DNA of 64,000 bases. It comes from Paracamarosporium sp. OC-R06-R3 (lineage: Eukaryota > Ascomycota > Dothideomycetes > Pleosporales > Didymosphaeriaceae). Positions 34,165-44,306 of this stretch are shown piece by piece (the stretch's first letter is position 1; every line of letters begins with the position of its first letter). The position numbers and the translations under genes are program-made. Under the pieces are notes generated by a model that had not been told where the DNA came from, did not search any database, and saw only the letters and a list, made by a program, of their open reading frames with translations. The stretch lies in assembly GCA_019828545.1 (NCBI GenBank), contig JACVRA010000109.1:62001-126000 (forward strand). Reading direction: 5' to 3'.

Positions 34165-36162
34165 TTAGTCTACAAGCAGACTCTGCAGTCTCGCCTCCGT
34201 AGCAATCACATCCAAAGCCTGCTTAACTTCGAGGACTCTTCGGCACTCGCCGAGCCAATCCTTGCTCAATACCTTTGCCCATCCCTGCAGACCGTTCATC
34301 TCGCGAGCAGCTGCATCGAGGTCACCCTCTTCAAGAAGTGCTTCGGTCCTGGCGAGGACGGCCTCGACATCTTGTCCAACCGCTAGGCCAGACTTCTTGA
34401 ACAGGACCTTGGACATGGCCAAGGAGGCAATATGCGAGGCAACACCAGCATCTTCTGGGAGAAGAGCAGCTTTCCGCACTTCCTGAGCGACGCGTCGGAA
34501 ACGGTCGATGAGCTGTGCCGAGTTGGGAATGCCACGCTGGTATGCCACGGGGTTGATGCTCGCAATAGCGGCGCCGACAACCGCGTCATCAGCGGCAATC
34601 TCTTTCAACGCGGCGAGCTCAGAGATGAAAGGCTTAGGCACAATCTGGTTTTCCAAAGCAGACTTCACTGCCTCTACGGCGACCACGAGATGTTGTGTCT
34701 TGAGGTTGGCGTCTACGACCTGGTTCCATTCGCCAGTCAACTTCTCCAACTCTTGAACAGAGGAAGAGAGCTCGTTCAGCTTTCCAAGTCGGCCTTCACG
34801 CTCCTTCTCCACCTGATCCCGTACAGACGAGGAGAATTGGCGCTGGAGAGAGATGCTCTGCTCAAGCAGCTCGTTCTTCAACTTCTGCTCGTAGACCTTC
34901 TGGGCAGCCTCCAACTCGGATCGCATCCTCTCCTTGTATGCGTGAGCCAGACGCTCGCGCTCGTTCTCGTATTCCTCTTTCCATTGCGTCTCCTGGGCCT
35001 TCATCTGGTGGTCAAGGCGTTGCACAAGCTCCTTTGCAGCTCCATCAAACTCAGTGTGGGCGGCATTGATTTGCTCCTCGGCCGTCTTCTGGATGTTCGC
35101 CTTGAGCAAGTTGATGTCTGACACGACCTTGCTGAGCTCTGATTTTGCCTTTTCCAAAGCAGAGTCGTACTTGTGGTCGCGAGAGGAGTCGGCGTTGATA
35201 ACAGTGATGATGTCATTCACAATCTTTACAACGTCCTGCACTACAGGCTCGCCTGCTTGCGGTACGTTCAGGTGGTCGATCTGCGAGATGGGCTTCGCTG
35301 AAGCTGCAGCAGCCTTCGTTTCCTTTGCTGGCGCAGCCTTTGCATCCTCCTTCGGCAATAGCTGTTGACTGCTGGAATCAGCAGGCTTCTCCTTGGTCTC
35401 CTCCTTCTTCTTCTCCTGAGCACCCTTGTTCGGGGCTGTGGGCGAGGCGACCTTGGGCGATGGCGCAGCCTTGTCGTGGGCAGCTTTGGCATTGTCATCG
35501 ACAGCACTCACGTGCGGGCCCCTAGAGGCCAGATCGGAGCCGCCCTCGGTGGCTACACGCGAAGTCAGGCCGCTCTTTCCGGGGATGGTGACCTTGTTCT
35601 CGCCCGTTACCTGCGGGTGCAGTCGTGGTTGGCCAGCGCGTCCAGGGAAGCGCTTTCGGAACTCGCGCTCTTCGAAGTAAGCCACGGCATCCTCGCCAAA
35701 GGGCACGTACTCGGTGAAGAAGTCGTGGAAGTTGTCCGAGACGAGCGAGTACCACACACCACCAGCGTATCCGAGGGCGGAGAGCAGCAGCGTGTAGAAC
35801 AGGAGCCGACCGAGACGGCGCTTCCTCTTCGGCTTGGGCGCGCTCTTGGGGTCGGGGCCTACGCTGGCGGTTCCGGGGCCTGTGGGAGGGAGGGTCGCGG
35901 GCTGCTCGACGGGCGCAGAGCGGGAGGCAGCCGTCTCGGGAGCCGGCGGCGGCTTGGGGATGTCAGACGGGGGGATTGTCGCGTTTTCGACGGATGCAGA
36001 CTGGGACGGAGTGACGGAGGGCGCGGGATTGGGGATGCTCGTTTCGCCCAGCGTCTTTTTATCGTCGGCGTAGAAGCGCTGGGCTTGCTGCCATTGCGGG
36101 CGGACCCGGGGGGCAATGGGCCTCAGGGCCGGCCGGGCGCGCAGGATCGAGGCGCGCAGCAT
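34165..36162 (-). CDS. MIC60: MICOS complex subunit MIC60 (mitofilin)
   Basis: Single exon on the minus strand, 665 residues. ATG 36162 is chosen over the TTG five codons upstream because it starts a classic mitochondrial presequence (MLRASILRARPALRP, ending near QRFYA). A Pro/Ser-rich segment follows, then one inner-membrane helix (LLFYTLLLSALGYAGGVWYSL), a long coiled coil in the intermembrane space and the conserved mitofilin C-terminal domain (SHIASLAMSKVLFKKSG, DLDAAAREMNGLQGWAK, DWLGECRRVLEVKQALDVI). MIC60 is the core of MICOS at cristae junctions, linking the inner membrane to outer-membrane partners. Fungal MIC60 is usually of this size, so the model looks complete. Confidence 0.95.
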   Translation of the reverse strand: MLRASILRARPALRPIAPRVRPQWQQAQRFYADDKKTLGETSIPNPAPSVTPSQSASVENATIPPSDIPKPPPAPETAASRSAPVEQPATLPPTGPGTASVGPDPKSAPKPKRKRRLGRLLFYTLLLSALGYAGGVWYSLVSDNFHDFFTEYVPFGEDAVAYFEEREFRKRFPGRAGQPRLHPQVTGENKVTIPGKSGLTSRVATEGGSDLASRGPHVSAVDDNAKAAHDKAAPSPKVASPTAPNKGAQEKKKEETKEKPADSSSQQLLPKEDAKAAPAKETKAAAASAKPISQIDHLNVPQAGEPVVQDVVKIVNDIITVINADSSRDHKYDSALEKAKSELSKVVSDINLLKANIQKTAEEQINAAHTEFDGAAKELVQRLDHQMKAQETQWKEEYENERERLAHAYKERMRSELEAAQKVYEQKLKNELLEQSISLQRQFSSSVRDQVEKEREGRLGKLNELSSSVQELEKLTGEWNQVVDANLKTQHLVVAVEAVKSALENQIVPKPFISELAALKEIAADDAVVGAAIASINPVAYQRGIPNSAQLIDRFRRVAQEVRKAALLPEDAGVASHIASLAMSKVLFKKSGLAVGQDVEAVLARTEALLEEGDLDAAAREMNGLQGWAKVLSKDWLGECRRVLEVKQALDVIATEARLQSLLVD

Positions 36163-36904
36163 GATGGACGCCTCCAAAGCGTGCGAGATGGAGAGGTTGA
36201 GGTTGGCGATGGTCGTCCGACAGCTGCAGATTCTTGGAGAGCTCCAGCGTCACCCAAGCTCGGGCCACTCCGGGATCCGGCTCGGTCCTCGTACACAGAC
36301 GCGTGCCTCAGGCCTGCAACTCCATCGTCGCCTATCCCCAAGTCCCGCCAGGGCCCAGCGTCTCTACGAGCGTTTGCTCGATTGACCCTGGCAGCTCTCT
36401 GTTTGCTCCTCACTAACCGGTATGCTAATCCACACGTGCAGCTCTCTCACTCGTAAGCTCCATGTTATGCAGCTGTCTCGGGCTTCCCAGATGACACACG
36501 CAAGTCCGGCATCCGGTCTCTACAAAAAGCACCTCCTCTCACCCGCCCGCCTCTTCGATCCCCCATTCTCCATCCTCTCGCCCAAGGTGCCACTCATTTG
36601 ACCACGTCGCTGAGACAAACAGCTGAACACCGCCACCCACTCCACAGCACCCCAACGTCATCGCACCATGACTCCTCTCCCTTCTAGGCAGCCATATCGC
36701 AACACCGATTGACCTCGCTCACGTCCCGCCTGGAGCGCCTCTACCCCACTTCATCACCTGCATTGCATTCACATTGCAGTATCTGCAATCTGTGGCTGTT
36801 CTACCCCACTATTTCTCTCACTCTGAAGCGAACCTTCCCAATTTGTTTGTCGTGGTAGATCTCTCCATCACCCGACCGAACACCTGTTCTCAGCCTCGCC
36901 GAAT
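36163..36904. promoter_or_regulatory. Divergent promoter region, MIC60 / conserved protein
   Basis: 742 bp between two divergent start codons; no gene. Pyrimidine-rich stretches near 36540-36780 are visible. An ORF antisense to MIC60 (35365-36456) reaches into it but is a shadow. Confidence 0.45.
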
Positions 36905-37552
36905 ATGGACGATCCCAACCGCGCAGGTGCCTACCTCGCGCGTGACCCGTGTCTCTACCCCATGGACCCCATGGAGATGTCATGTTTCGACATACGCGCT
37001 TCACACATGCCAGCAATACCAGCACCGAGGCGCTCACAAGATACCAGAGCCGCCAAGCGAAGGGGCACTTCGTCCCCGCCACGTATCTCACTCACAGGTT
37101 ACACAAACGGAGCCAGCTACTGGATCGCTACCTCATCCCTAATCAACAAGCGCAGCCGTATCCAGCAATCCAAGCAGGAAACTCAGCTGGACTTGCAAAT
37201 GCACCAGAGCACGTGCTTGAACCTGAACACGGACCCTAACAGCACAGAATCCGACCTATGGATTCTCCCCGACTTCGACGACTGGGAGGTCGACAACGAG
37301 GCGCAGCAGCAAGAATACCGCGCTGCGAAGAAAGAGGGTGCTTGGGCACCGCTAGTCAAGCGCGCCGTAAACTCGAACCGCGAGCGCCTCAGACGGCGCC
37401 TCGAAGGCGATGGATGGGATTTTGTGGGTGGGAGGTACGGCGAGGACGACGCTGCTTTGAAGGAGGAGGCTCAGGCGAGCGAAGCAAGCCAGGAGAGTCT
37501 GGACGAGGAGTTTGACGTTGTCGTCTTACCCGTGGTACGCGTCTCGTGCTAG
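36905..37552 (+). CDS. Conserved fungal protein of unknown function
   Basis: Single exon, 215 residues, ATG at 36905. The N-terminus is Pro/Arg-rich and probably disordered; the C-terminal half is helical and acidic with LWILPDFDDWEVD, RAAKKEGAWAPLVKRAVN and GDGWDFVGGRYGED. No signal peptide, TM helix or known domain. It is divergent to MIC60. A GTACGC at the 3' end could be a splice donor, so the last few residues are uncertain. Confidence 0.6.
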   Translation: MDDPNRAGAYLARDPCLYPMDPMEMSCFDIRASHMPAIPAPRRSQDTRAAKRRGTSSPPRISLTGYTNGASYWIATSSLINKRSRIQQSKQETQLDLQMHQSTCLNLNTDPNSTESDLWILPDFDDWEVDNEAQQQEYRAAKKEGAWAPLVKRAVNSNRERLRRRLEGDGWDFVGGRYGEDDAALKEEAQASEASQESLDEEFDVVVLPVVRVSC

Positions 37553-38144
37553 GCGCTTGCTCCTCAAGAGCATACGGAAATGCACACGGAAACCGGACCC
37601 GGATTGTCTTCATGACACCCACCTGCGGCCTCGGCCACGAGTCCGAGTGCTACGCTGCCCGCTATCCCATCCTGCGGTGTCACTCTATCGGACCTTCCGA
37701 TCTGCTGGTCTTCATCTCCTTTGTCCCACCAACTACCTGTACGACACGATTGCACGACGACCCTTTCTCTTCTCCTTGGTACATACACTCACTACCCGAC
37801 CTCTCCTTGCGTCCTAGATCTGTGCCCCCACCGTCAATGATACCCAAACCCTATGTATCACCACCCTATGTAACAGTCTCTATCCCCGTTCCCCCTAGAG
37901 AACCGGATGTCCAAAAGTGGATACTCTGCACGACCATACAACCTCTACAATAATCTCATTCAATGTAATGCCTTTACGATTTCAAGAAGAAGCACAGGAC
38001 TATTCTCAATGCGATGCGATGCGATGTGATGTGATGGATATGCTATAATCTAATTAAAATCTATACAATTGGAAAAGACCCGCTCTTGCCGTTCATACAA
38101 GCAACTCAGAAGCCTCGGCAGTCCTAACAGGAGGAGCAGACCGG
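37553..38144. other. Convergent intergenic region with GCGAT repeats
   Basis: About 590 bp. A GCGAT/GTGAT pentamer repeat lies at about 38011-38036. No gene supported. Confidence 0.5.
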
Positions 38145-40360
38145 CTACTCTATCCGCTTCTTTCCCTCCTCCAGCCCCAGGAGTCGCGCATCGCTCTTGC
38201 CCCGCTCATGTTTCGTGCCTACGAGGCCTCCCACGACAGGGTTATGCGAGACACGTGAGAGTGTATCCTGCATAGATTCGATGGCGTGAGGAAGCCTGTT
38301 CAGCTTCGGCCAGTTGACCTGCGAAGCTGTTAATATCTATCAGGGTTTGACATAGTGGTGATGACTTACGTAAAGGGTACCGTTGGTCCAGATGAAGTTC
38401 ACAGACACCGCAGTAAGAGCCAAGCAGATGAAAATGATAAGCCGTAAAGGCCATATCGCGGCTTCGGGTGCTCTGCGCGTGAAGCTGCCCACAAAAATGA
38501 GGAAGACGCTAGCGGCGAGAATGTAAGGTACTGCCTGGATGAACAACGGCCGTCGGTCTGCAAACAGGAGCTGGCCGCCAATGCCGGAATCTGAAGGGAG
38601 ATAGGTGCCCAAGAAGAGATCGAATGCGTCTTGTCGCGGTCCATCTGCAAAGTTGTTCAGGAAGTAGCGTGTTATTGAGTTGTTCAAGTCCTGGAAAGCG
38701 CCTTGCTTGGTCCGGATGCCCAGGCGAGTGAAGTCTGTTTTGAGTGCTCCCGTGCCAGAGTATGACTTGGAGACGATATCGGCGTTGTCGGCCCAGACGT
38801 TGCGGAAGAGAAACTCGAATGCTTGGTCGTCCTCTGCATTTTCGCCTTCGCGGATGATGCCCAGATCAATGAGCATGCGTGAGAGTATGAAACGACCTAT
38901 CATGCTCTGGACGACGTTCGTCCTGTCTAGACAATCCATGCAGTTCGTGCGAATCACAGCAGTCTGATGCCGTCGCACCTCGACCCGTCCAGAATCGCCC
39001 GGCATGTCCACGCCTCGGAAGTAGCCGTGTTTGAGAACGTGCGGCTCCAGCTGGTCCATGAGGAGCTTAGCTCGATGCCACTGCAACCCCTTGGTCTCGT
39101 TGTGAAAGTCAAAGTATACATAGTGGATGCGGTCATAGGTCGTTTTGGCCTGCTGCGGTTCTATGATGTGGAACTTCTCAGACGTGACCTGATCTTCTTC
39201 AATACTCTCTTCAGGCGAGTTGACGAGGTAGTCGACCATCTGCTCGTATGCCTCCTTGACATTCTTTTCACGACCCTTTTGGTTGACCAAGTTGACCAGC
39301 CAGTTGTCACCGTACAGGCGAATTTGTTCCGCAAAATGCTTCTTGGCTGAAGTAATGGCACTTTCTACTCCACGGACTTGGAGCTTTGGCGTATACTTGA
39401 GGGTGTTGATTTCGGCCCAATAGACGGGCACACTTCCACGTGTCTGAACATAAGCCAGTACCTGCACCTCCTTGCCGGCGGTGCCGCCAGTAGCACCGTT
39501 CTGGTTGGACCCGTAGCCACCAAGTCCACCTGAAGCATTGTCATTGATAATGACAGTCTGTTCCGTCTCATTGAAGTTGGATACGTTGCCGTTCTCGTCG
39601 ATGCCTCGGGAAAAGTAACGCGTGCCTGCTCGTAACCGTGACCGACGAGTAATCAAGACAAAAGTCAACGGCGTCCCCTTGATAGAAGTGTTCTTGATCT
39701 CCATCATGCCATACATCACAGGCAGAATAAATGGGTCCACTTCGGGCTGCTGCCCGCTAGGGTGCCTGTGTCCATATCCAGTGTTGAGCCCGCCGCGGAA
39801 GTCTATCAGGTCGCTCTGCACGAAGCGGTTCCAGAAGAAACGATCGTCGGCGCGCTTCCACAAGGGCACTGAAGGGTCAATATGGGCCTGTCGCTGGAAG
39901 CTATTGGTGATGTCGAACGAGTAGGAGAAGTAGAGCGGGGAAGTCTTGAGCAGTGTCTTGAGTAAGCTGAGGTACGTGTCCTCATCGGGGTCGTGAAGCG
40001 GACGCTCGCGCAACGGCAGAAATTCAGTGGAAACGACTTTGTAGATCATGTGGCCCTTTATCCTGCCCATGGGCTGGGCCTTGGTTATTACGATTATGTA
40101 CTTGTCTTCACATGCTCATCAGCCGCGCTCTTGCTACCACTGTGGAGGGTCTAACCTAGCCGCAGCTTGATCATTCCGAGTATGCCAGCAATGCTGGATA
40201 CGCGCTTGGAGCCCAGAAGCTTTCCATCGTGCAGGCGAAGGTCACCGCTCGGGCGGTCCACCACAAGCGTCGGTGCAGAGGGCGAAGAAGGCGACGAGAA
40301 AGCGTAGTGCGAGGGGGACGAGTGCACGTTGATGTCGCGGAATGGCAGGCCGGCAGCCAT
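38145..40360 (-). CDS. SAC1: SAC1-type phosphoinositide phosphatase
   Basis: Three exons on the minus strand: 40156-40360, 38370-40105 and 38145-38318, giving 704 residues. Introns are 50 nt (GTTAGA...GTGAAG) and 51 nt (GTAAGT...TCGCAG). The first join restores LRL-D-KYIIVITKAQPMG, and the second carries the frame past an early in-frame stop to a 57-residue tail. The Sac domain contains RTNCMDCLDRTN with the CX5R catalytic Cys457 and Arg463. Two C-terminal helices (near IQAVPYILAASVFLIFVG and LRLIIFICLALTAVSVNFIW) match the ER/Golgi anchor. It dephosphorylates PI4P and other phosphoinositides. The start at 40360 avoids an upstream TTG. The tail is longer than in yeast Sac1 and ends in charged residues. 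Confidence 0.94.
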
Positions 40361-40707
40361 GCTGGGTGGTAGCGACAGTGTTGCAAGCTGTGGCCTGGGC
40401 TGATTGACTGTGCTCTGCTGCAAAAAGAGGGCGAACAGAAAGCAGACGCTTGGGCAGGTGAATTTCGGATGGTCCAGATGTCCCCCAAACGCACTTTACG
40501 GCGCCCGCGCACGTATGCCAAGCAAGGCGGAAGCGCTAGAGTCCCTCGCCAGGTCGTCGTCACGCTGCTACCTTTCATTCACCCAACGCTCGACGCACCA
40601 CATCCTACCTCCCGTCCGCCCCTGATATCGCTGCTCTCCTCCCACACCTGAGACATCTCCTCCCCGACCTTCCGTTCACGCTAGCGCCCCCCGCCTCATC
40701 CTCCAAC
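40361..40707. promoter_or_regulatory. Shared divergent promoter of SAC1 and RAB5
   Basis: 347 bp between two divergent ATGs. No ORF with support. The region presumably carries both promoters and both 5' UTRs; no specific factor site can be assigned from one sequence. Confidence 0.55.
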
Positions 40708-41574
40708 ATGTCGGCAAGACCGCAACAGGGCGGCCGCCCCGGAGGTTCCAGGTTCGCACAGTTCAAGCTGGTGCTGCTCGGTATGTCTCTTTGTCTTTGT
40801 AGCTTGCCATGGTGCAGACTGCTGACTCGTGCAGGTGAATCCGCCGTTGGAAAGGTGCGCATCTGCGGGCAAGGCAACAACGACATGAGCTAACGTGCAG
40901 CAGTCTTCCCTAGTATTGCGCTTCGTGAAGGTACGCCGCACAGCTGGAGATAGCATACATGCAGTGATTGACAGAGTGCCAGGACCAATTTGACGACTAC
41001 CGAGAGTCCACTATCGGCGCCGCATTCCTCACACAGACCATCGCCCTGGACGAGTCCACCACGGTCAAGTTCGAGATCTGGGACACAGCTGGCCAGGAGC
41101 GCTACAAGTCGCTTGCACCCATGTACTACAGAAACGCCAACTGCGCCGTAGTTGTTTACGACATCACACAGGCTGTAGGTGCCTGGAACTATCGAGAGCG
41201 ACGCACCCCGCTAACAGCTACAGTCTTCGCTAGATAAGGCAAAGGCCTGGGTAAAAGAGCTCCAACGCCAAGCAAACGAGAACATCATCATCGCCCTTGC
41301 CGGCAACAAGCTCGATCTCGTCACCGAGTCGCCAGATAAGCGCGCCATCCCCGCTGCCGACGCGGAGCAGTACGCCCGCGAAGCCGGATTGCTGTTCTTC
41401 GAGACATCCGCAAAAACGAGCGAGAACGTGCGGGAACTGTTCACTGCCATTGCCAAGAAGCTTCCTCTGGACCAAGGTGGTCCACGAAACCTGCGCCCCG
41501 GCCAGGGACGACAGAGCGTGAACCTCGGACGGGATCAGAACCAGACACAAGGGCCCGCAGGCTGCAACTGCTAG
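40708..41574 (+). CDS. RAB5: Rab5 / Vps21-type small GTPase
   Basis: Five exons: 40708-40780, 40835-40854, 40901-40930, 40983-41174 and 41224-41574, giving 221 residues. Exons 2 and 3 are only 20 and 30 nt, yet all joins are in phase and restore an unbroken G domain: GESAVGKQSS (P-loop, split by two introns), [13 protein letters not shown] (switch I), WDTAGQE (switch II), GNKLD and ETSAK. The C-terminus CNC is a CXC double geranylgeranylation signal. The effector region matches Rab5/Ypt51 rather than Rab7 or Rab11, so it acts on early endosomes in fusion and traffic toward the vacuole. Confidence 0.95.
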
Positions 41575-41941
41575 AGAGGGTTTAGCATCGTTCGACTGTT
41601 ATTCGTGCGTTTACAGGAGGGGATATCACGAGCCTTTTGACGCGTCTGTGCGCTGTGACTGGGTTGTCCGCCCCATCCCATCGGATATATTGGGTTGGTC
41701 TTTGGAGTCCACGGGGTTGTTCACTTTGCGCCTAAGAGATGAGTTTCGAGGCCACTCGACCATTTAAATTTTAATCGGTTCTCCATCTTTTTTCATGTTC
41801 ATTGTTAGGTAGGGTCATCATCTGCAAGCTATATCCACGTCGTACATCTCAAATTCTGAGTTATGCCAACTTCGCTGTTCCATTCTGCAAGAGCTGATGC
41901 CATGTCTCCGAGTCCATCTCCACTCGATGTATACAGTATAT
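41575..41941. other. Convergent intergenic region
   Basis: About 370 bp of 3' flank for RAB5 and the secreted protein on the opposite strand. Nothing else supported. Confidence 0.5.
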
Positions 41942-42415
41942 CTAGCCTGACACCGATGTGATAGGGAACATCCAAGCTTCACTCCGCCAGTACACAATTC
42001 CCTCCTCCGTCTCCGTCACATTAGTGCCATTCACCCAGTGCGTCCCTTGCCGCGCAGTACCCATGTTCGAAGAGCCACTGCTATTAACTCAGCACTCACT
42101 TACGGTCAACATAGCTGCGTCCATGCACACTTACGCTTTCATTTTTCTTTTCAGCATCACCTCATCCTTCGTCACTTTATAGAGCAATTCTCTATTGCTC
42201 CCGCATACCTGCGTGCCGTTGTACGCGGCATTGCTAGCGCAGATGAGATTGCATTTGTTGGCTGGGTCGGTGTCGTGGAAGTGGAATATGAGCGAGGTGC
42301 GATTCGAGGTATGCACCGTGGCTTGGAAGTTTGCGATGAGCCAGGTGGGAGGGGTGGATGTGGGTAGGGCGAGAGTAACGGATAGAAAGGCGACGAACAA
42401 GACGGGTAGCAGCAT
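41942..42415 (-). CDS. Small secreted glycoprotein, unknown function
   Basis: Two exons on the minus strand, 42135-42415 and 41942-42080, give 139 residues. The 54-nt intron runs GTAAGT...TTAATAG; reading through it ends the protein at once, while splicing adds 46 codons ending ITSVSG. ATG 42415 starts a clear signal peptide (MLLPVLFVAFLSVTLA, cleavage near residue 17); the frame is open upstream but has no good start there. The mature part has several N-glycosylation sequons, three cysteines (KCNLIC and QVC) and a beta-type sequence such as SLIFHFHDTD. This pattern fits small secreted fungal proteins and effector candidates, but nothing shows a role. An odd cysteine number is unusual. Confidence 0.7.
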
Positions 42416-44306
42416 TCTGGGTGGATAGTGCGTGGTCAGGTTAGGTTGGAGGTTCACGGCTTGTCGTTGGCATGTTGAAGGGACGTTTGGGTATTTATAT
42501 GGTGCGTTGGTGCGTGGTGTCGAGTAGTGAGCTGGTTGCTGCCGTGTCTTGGTGTGGCTGGGTAGTATCGTAGCAAGCTCTGACAAACATAGGGCTGGCA
42601 ATCGTGAGTGTTGTGCGGTGCTACCGACGATCAGGGTGGAAAGCGTGGTGTGGCGCCTCCTGTCAATATTGTGTTCAATATTGGTGAGGCGTTGTGTCGC
42701 CATGGCTGTTTTGCTCAATACGTTGTATAGTAAGTGAGCAATCCGAACGGTCTAAGATGGATCTTCAACCGAATTGTGTTCGTAGGTCACACGCTCTCTT
42801 GAATCTAGCCGTGCGCTTGCATCAAGTATATGCATATGTGTTTCTTCATTGCATGGGCAAACTATCACCAGCGTCCGGAAGGAGAATCCAGAGGAGAAGG
42901 TGTCTAGGGTAGCACGACGTAGCACAAAACGTTTTACGTTCTGGTCGTACATGCCCTACATCTCCCTATTGATACCATCAGTCTAAGTCAAATGCAACGT
43001 GTGTGTATGGCAGAGGAAGTTTGGTGGCGCACGTGTAACTGTATCTACTGGTCTCCTGTTACACTAGATGAAGCTGGTTCCGTGGACAAGGGGTCGGATC
43101 ATATCTGGTCTTTCTCGTTTCTATTTACGTATCTTGCCGTTTTTCTCGTCATGAAATCTTCAGAAGAGGAAGGAAAGTTCCGAATCACAACATTGTTGCT
43201 GCAAAATAGACAATGGAATGAAGGAGCATGGGCCTTGTGCACGTGGCTTACGGTCAACAAGAGCTAACTGCGCTTGGCTGCACTTGCCAAGATACTCTTA
43301 TAACCGCTTTGAGTGAATGTGTATTATAGAAATCATGAGTGAGAAACGGTAAAATTAATTTCGGTCGTCAAATGTGTGCGATGGAGTAACACGACCTAGC
43401 AAGAGCCTACTAGCCCTCGTTCATCATCGTATTGGAAAGCTGACATGTTCTATCTTCACCAAACGATGAACCTGTCTCTCAACGGTTCAAATAATAGGAA
43501 AGCCCTTTTGAGATATATCCTGTTTCAAATGTACAGTTCGGTTCTGCACTTCGAGCGAAGACATGTTTTCCAGCTGGTAAGTCCGGAATTTGACGCGATC
43601 TTATCCAAAAAGTAGATATTATCCGCGAAACAGTCATTGCAGTTAGTGGTACCATCATTCATGAGCACATAGTTCATGCGGTCAGGGTTTTGTAAGCGCT
43701 GCAAGAAAAGTTTCCTGGTAACGCGGTGGTCATGAGGGACGCATAGGCCGACGATTCTATTAAAGATAACCTCGAGCGAAGCTTAGGAACCAATAAATTG
43801 TTGGTATTTGAAGATCTAAAGCAAGATATTGAAGAGAGATTGAGCTACTGAACGAAGAAAATACAACTTGTACCGTAGAGTCAGTTGAAGCGGTCTGGCT
43901 AAACTCACTAGCAAATTCTATGAGCTACACATAATGCATCTAATCTGATTACAAGATGGATATATGTATGGGAGACATCATATCAGATGTGGTATGCATG
44001 AGTCAGTGTGTTTCTATCGTCTCAATGGGAAGAACGCTCGAGCAAGAATTTATGGTGTTCGCACCAATGGGACTCCTCGACCTCTTGCCGCAAAGGTTAA
44101 ATTAGGCGATGTTTCCAAGTTCTTACAGCAGTCGCTTAGACCGCGCTACTAATCCTGGGGCCTGAATTCATACGATAAAGAGGCGATGCCCACCTGCATC
44201 ATGACATTGTCCTAGCAGCACTCGGCCCTATTGCAGCCAAGCTCCGTAAACCCAGAATTACGAATGTCAACGTTTGCACGATTGAAGGTAGTAGTAAGGA
44301 AAGAAG
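42416..44306. other. Gene-poor region with possible eroded coding remnants
   Basis: 1.9 kb without a complete gene. On the minus strand, 43525-43782 is an 86-codon open frame without ATG (contains NPDRMNYVLMNDGTTNCNDC). On the plus strand, an open frame ending at 44152 has GKNARARIYGVRTNG. Either could be a remnant or an internal exon; neither can be joined to a start. Confidence 0.35.

Noticed and set aside
35365..36456. 363-codon plus-strand ORF
   Set aside because: It is antisense to MIC60, whose protein is unmistakable. The antisense frame is open because of GC-rich codon use and contains long Leu and Gly runs.
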